Part shown: one piece after another, positions 4,301-6,184 of the stretch
Numbering within the stretch: the first letter of the stretch is position 1
Layout: each line of letters begins with the position of its first letter
Assembly (NCBI GenBank): GCA_959604475.1
Contig: CAUHBX010000068.1
Span: forward strand, 1 to 6,184
Source: an uncultured Eubacteriales bacterium
Lineage (GTDB): Bacteria; Bacillota; Clostridia; Lachnospirales; Anaerotignaceae
DNA length: 6,184 bases
Reading direction: 5' to 3'
Made by a program: the position numbers and the translations under genes
Notes under the pieces: model-generated
Seen by the model: only the letters and a program-made list of their open reading frames with translations
Told to the model about the DNA's origin: nothing
Databases searched by the model: none

Positions 4301-5944
4301 TTATATTTTATAATCCTCCGGAAGCGGCTTAACGTCGCTTTCAAGTATCATTTCCCTTACGGACAGCACGTAGCCTGAGGATACGGACAGCTCGTCAATG
4401 CCCATTGCCAGGAAAATATCCAAAAGCTGCCTGTCTGCGGCTGCCTCCCCGCATATGCCTATCCATTTGCCTTCCTTGTGTATGCTGTCTGCTGCCATTT
4501 TAATAAGGCGCAGCACGGCCTTGTTTTCCACGCTGTACAGTGAGGAAAGCTTTGTGTTCTGCCTGTCTGCGGCCAGGGTGTACTGGGTAAGGTCGTTTGT
4601 TCCTACGCTGAAAAAGTCAACCAGCTTTGCAAGCTCGGCGCTCACAACCGCGGCGGCGGGCGTTTCAATCATTATGCCGATTGGCACGTCCTTATACTCA
4701 ATATTTTCGCTTTTAAGCTGGCTCATAACATCCAGCATTATCGACTTGGCCTGAATGACCTCTTCCTCCGAGGTTATCATGGGAAGCATTATATAAATAT
4801 TGCCGAATGCCGAAGCACGGTATATGGCCCTGAGCTGCGTCTGGAATATATCCGTGCGTTCCAGGCATATCCTTATGGCCCTGAAGCCCAGCGCGGGGTT
4901 TTCCTCCTCCGGCAGTCCAAGGGAGGGCGCCTGCTTGTCAGCGCCTATATCGAGGGTACGTATGATTACTGGCTTTCCCTGCATTTTTATTGCTATGGAC
5001 TTGTAAACCTCAAACAGCTCGTTTTCGGTGGGAAGCGTTTTTCTGTCAAGGTACATGAACTCGCTTCTGAAAAGCCCTATGCCCTCCGCGTCATTGGCCA
5101 CCGCCCTGTCAATGTCCGCTGCCGTGGAGATGTTGGCGTACAGCTCAACCTTTTTTCCGTCCTTAGTGACGGTTTTTTTGCCTTTAAGCTTCATAAGGCG
5201 GTCCTTTTTAGCGGCCTCCAGCTCCGCCTTTTTAGTCATTGCCTCAACGGTGGCTTCGTCTGGCTCAATATAAACCTTGCCGTCGCTGCCGTCAATATAA
5301 GCCATTTTCCCGTCATAGGAGCTGTCAAGCCCCTCCACGTTGATTACGGCCGGTATGTCCATCGTGCGGGCAAGTATTGACGTATGGGATGTGGAGGAGC
5401 CCTTTCTGATTACAAAGCCCAGCACGTTGTTGCGGCTGAATGTGGCTGTCTCGCTGGGGGAGAGGTCCTCGGCGGCGATAATGACGCGGCCGTGGCCTGA
5501 CGGCTTGTACTCGCTTCCTGTCAGAATATTTATAAGGCGCTCGGATATATCCGTTACGTCTGCGGAACGCTCCTGCATATATGGGTTGTCCATTTCACGG
5601 AATTTTTTTGCGAAATCCTTGCTTACCTGATAAACGGCATATTCGGCGCATACGCTGCCTTCGGCGATATACCTTTCGATTGACCCGATAAAATCGGGGT
5701 CGGCCAGCATCATCTGATGTATTTCAAAAATCATGGCGCTGTTTTTGTCAGCGGATTTTTCGGTTTTTTCCTGAAGCTTTTTAAGCTGGGCTACCGCCTC
5801 GTCAACGGCTGTGTTAAGGCGCGCGATTTCAGGAACGGTGTCGTGGACGTCACGCTTTTTGACCTCGGCCGAAGCCTTGTTCATGAAAAAAAGAGGCCCC
5901 CTCGCTATACCTGCGCATACGCCTTTTCCATTAAGCTCTACCAT
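4301..5944 (-). CDS. ptsI: Phosphoenolpyruvate-protein phosphotransferase (PTS Enzyme I)
   Basis: This 547-residue cytoplasmic enzyme moves phosphate from phosphoenolpyruvate to its own histidine and then to HPr, starting the sugar phosphotransferase chain. The N-terminal HPr-binding and phospho-histidine region begins GKGVCAGIARGPLF. The active-site His187 lies in KGSSTSHTSILARTMDIPAV. The C-terminal PEP-binding barrel has GIGLFRSEFMYLDR (288-301), IIRTLDIGADK with Arg329, MIETPAAAV with Glu427 and GTNDLTQYTLAADR with Asp451 (metal ligands), and catalytic Cys498 in GICGEAA. All key residues are intact. It is slightly shorter than the usual 570 or so residues, mainly at the termini. The ATG at 5944 is fixed by AAGGAGGAG seven bases upstream. 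It follows ptsH by 12 bases, so the two are co-transcribed. Its base composition is clearly more GC-rich than the 221-1395 segment. Confidence 0.97.
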   Translation of the reverse strand: MVELNGKGVCAGIARGPLFFMNKASAEVKKRDVHDTVPEIARLNTAVDEAVAQLKKLQEKTEKSADKNSAMIFEIHQMMLADPDFIGSIERYIAEGSVCAEYAVYQVSKDFAKKFREMDNPYMQERSADVTDISERLINILTGSEYKPSGHGRVIIAAEDLSPSETATFSRNNVLGFVIRKGSSTSHTSILARTMDIPAVINVEGLDSSYDGKMAYIDGSDGKVYIEPDEATVEAMTKKAELEAAKKDRLMKLKGKKTVTKDGKKVELYANISTAADIDRAVANDAEGIGLFRSEFMYLDRKTLPTENELFEVYKSIAIKMQGKPVIIRTLDIGADKQAPSLGLPEEENPALGFRAIRICLERTDIFQTQLRAIYRASAFGNIYIMLPMITSEEEVIQAKSIMLDVMSQLKSENIEYKDVPIGIMIETPAAAVVSAELAKLVDFFSVGTNDLTQYTLAADRQNTKLSSLYSVENKAVLRLIKMAADSIHKEGKWIGICGEAAADRQLLDIFLAMGIDELSVSSGYVLSVREMILESDVKPLPEDYKI

Positions 5945-5950
5945 TTTTAC

Positions 5951-5959
5951 TCCTCCTTA
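5951..5959 (-). promoter_or_regulatory. ptsI ribosome binding site overlapping the ptsH stop codon
   Basis: On the minus strand, TAAGGAGGA contains both the TAA stop of ptsH (5959-5957) and the Shine-Dalgarno sequence of ptsI. A ribosome finishing HPr is thus placed on the ptsI initiation site, which favours translational coupling. Confidence 0.85.
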
Positions 5960-6184
5960 AAGATGCTCTCCTATTACCGCGGCAAGGGCATTTTTTGCCT
6001 CCGCCTCGTCACTGCCCTCGGCTGTAATTGTCATCTCGTCGCCGCTTCTGATACCAAGGGACATAACGGCAAAAATCTTTTTTGCGTCAGCCTCCTTGCC
6101 GTTTGCTTTGATTTTTATATCTGATTTAAATTTTGCTGCTTCCTTTACTATAAGTCCCGCCGGTCTGGCATGTATTCCGGCAGG
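5957..6184 (-). CDS. ptsH: Phosphocarrier protein HPr, C-terminal 75 residues (5' end outside the window)
   Basis: Reading leftward from the window edge gives PAGIHARPAGLIVKEAAKF, containing the HPr phosphorylation signature GIHARPA with the catalytic His (His15 of Bacillus HPr). It continues to NGKEADAKKIFAVMSLGI, SGDEMTITAEG and a terminal helix ending AAVIGEHL-stop. Only about a dozen N-terminal residues are missing. HPr accepts phosphate from Enzyme I and passes it to EIIA domains. Aligning NGK and MSLGI to Bacillus HPr (NGKTVNLKSIMGVMSLGI) puts Lys where regulatory Ser46 should be. HprK/P would then have no Ser to phosphorylate, and CcpA co-repression through this HPr is doubtful. It forms an operon with ptsI; the promoter lies beyond the right edge. 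Confidence 0.95.
   Translation of the reverse strand, partial: PAGIHARPAGLIVKEAAKFKSDIKIKANGKEADAKKIFAVMSLGIRSGDEMTITAEGSDEAEAKNALAAVIGEHL

Noticed and set aside
5717..6124. Plus-strand open frames opposite ptsI and ptsH, up to 135 codons
   Set aside because: They lie entirely opposite well-conserved enzyme genes, their translations resemble no family, and no convincing start signals precede them.

Overview
The window looks like chromosomal DNA of a low-to-moderate GC, Gram-positive anaerobe of the class Clostridia, perhaps Lachnospiraceae-like. Supporting signs are strong AAGGAGG-type ribosome binding sites, intrinsic terminators after almost every gene, a tRNA gene without encoded CCA, a secreted protein with a copper-amine-oxidase-N-type 'stalk' domain, a lipoprotein with a Gram-positive-style lipobox, and a ptsH-ptsI pair whose HPr has the clostridial-looking segment NGKEADAKKIFAVMSLGI. 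The genus cannot be fixed from the sequence alone.

Layout, left to right. Positions 1-180 hold the C-terminal end of an unrecognised + strand gene. Positions 221-1395 are a markedly AT-rich segment with two paralogous small coiled-coil genes (261-578 and 1015-1395) on either side of a small XRE-family repressor gene (678-992). The two coiled-coil genes share a 52-bp leader that is 49/52 identical, although their coding regions have diverged far more. The second gene carries near-identical 33-bp tandem repeats that encode an 11-residue coiled-coil unit. A bidirectional terminator (1421-1455) separates this segment from a minus-strand tRNA-Pro(CGG) at 1464-1537, which has a clear promoter of its own.

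Positions 1769-3007 encode a secreted protein: signal peptide, long charged Lys/Glu/Thr/Asp repeats, a beta-rich middle domain and a C-terminal stalk domain. Positions 3080-4264 encode a lipoprotein made of two tandem copies of one 188-residue unit, each faintly like the IseA/YoeB inhibitor family. Each gene has its own terminator. The lipoprotein gene probably also has its own promoter, with a -10 box inside the preceding terminator hairpin.

On the minus strand, 4301-5944 is ptsI (PTS Enzyme I) and 5957-6184 is the C-terminal part of ptsH (HPr). They form an operon transcribed leftward from beyond the right edge. Enzyme I takes phosphate from phosphoenolpyruvate and passes it to His of HPr, which feeds sugar-specific PTS permeases. 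This HPr keeps the catalytic His but has Lys where the regulatory Ser46 of Bacillus HPr would be, so the usual HprK/CcpA catabolite-repression route may not act through it.

The best candidate for something undescribed is the XRE regulator plus paired coiled-coil genes with the shared leader (221-1395). The internally duplicated lipoprotein comes next.
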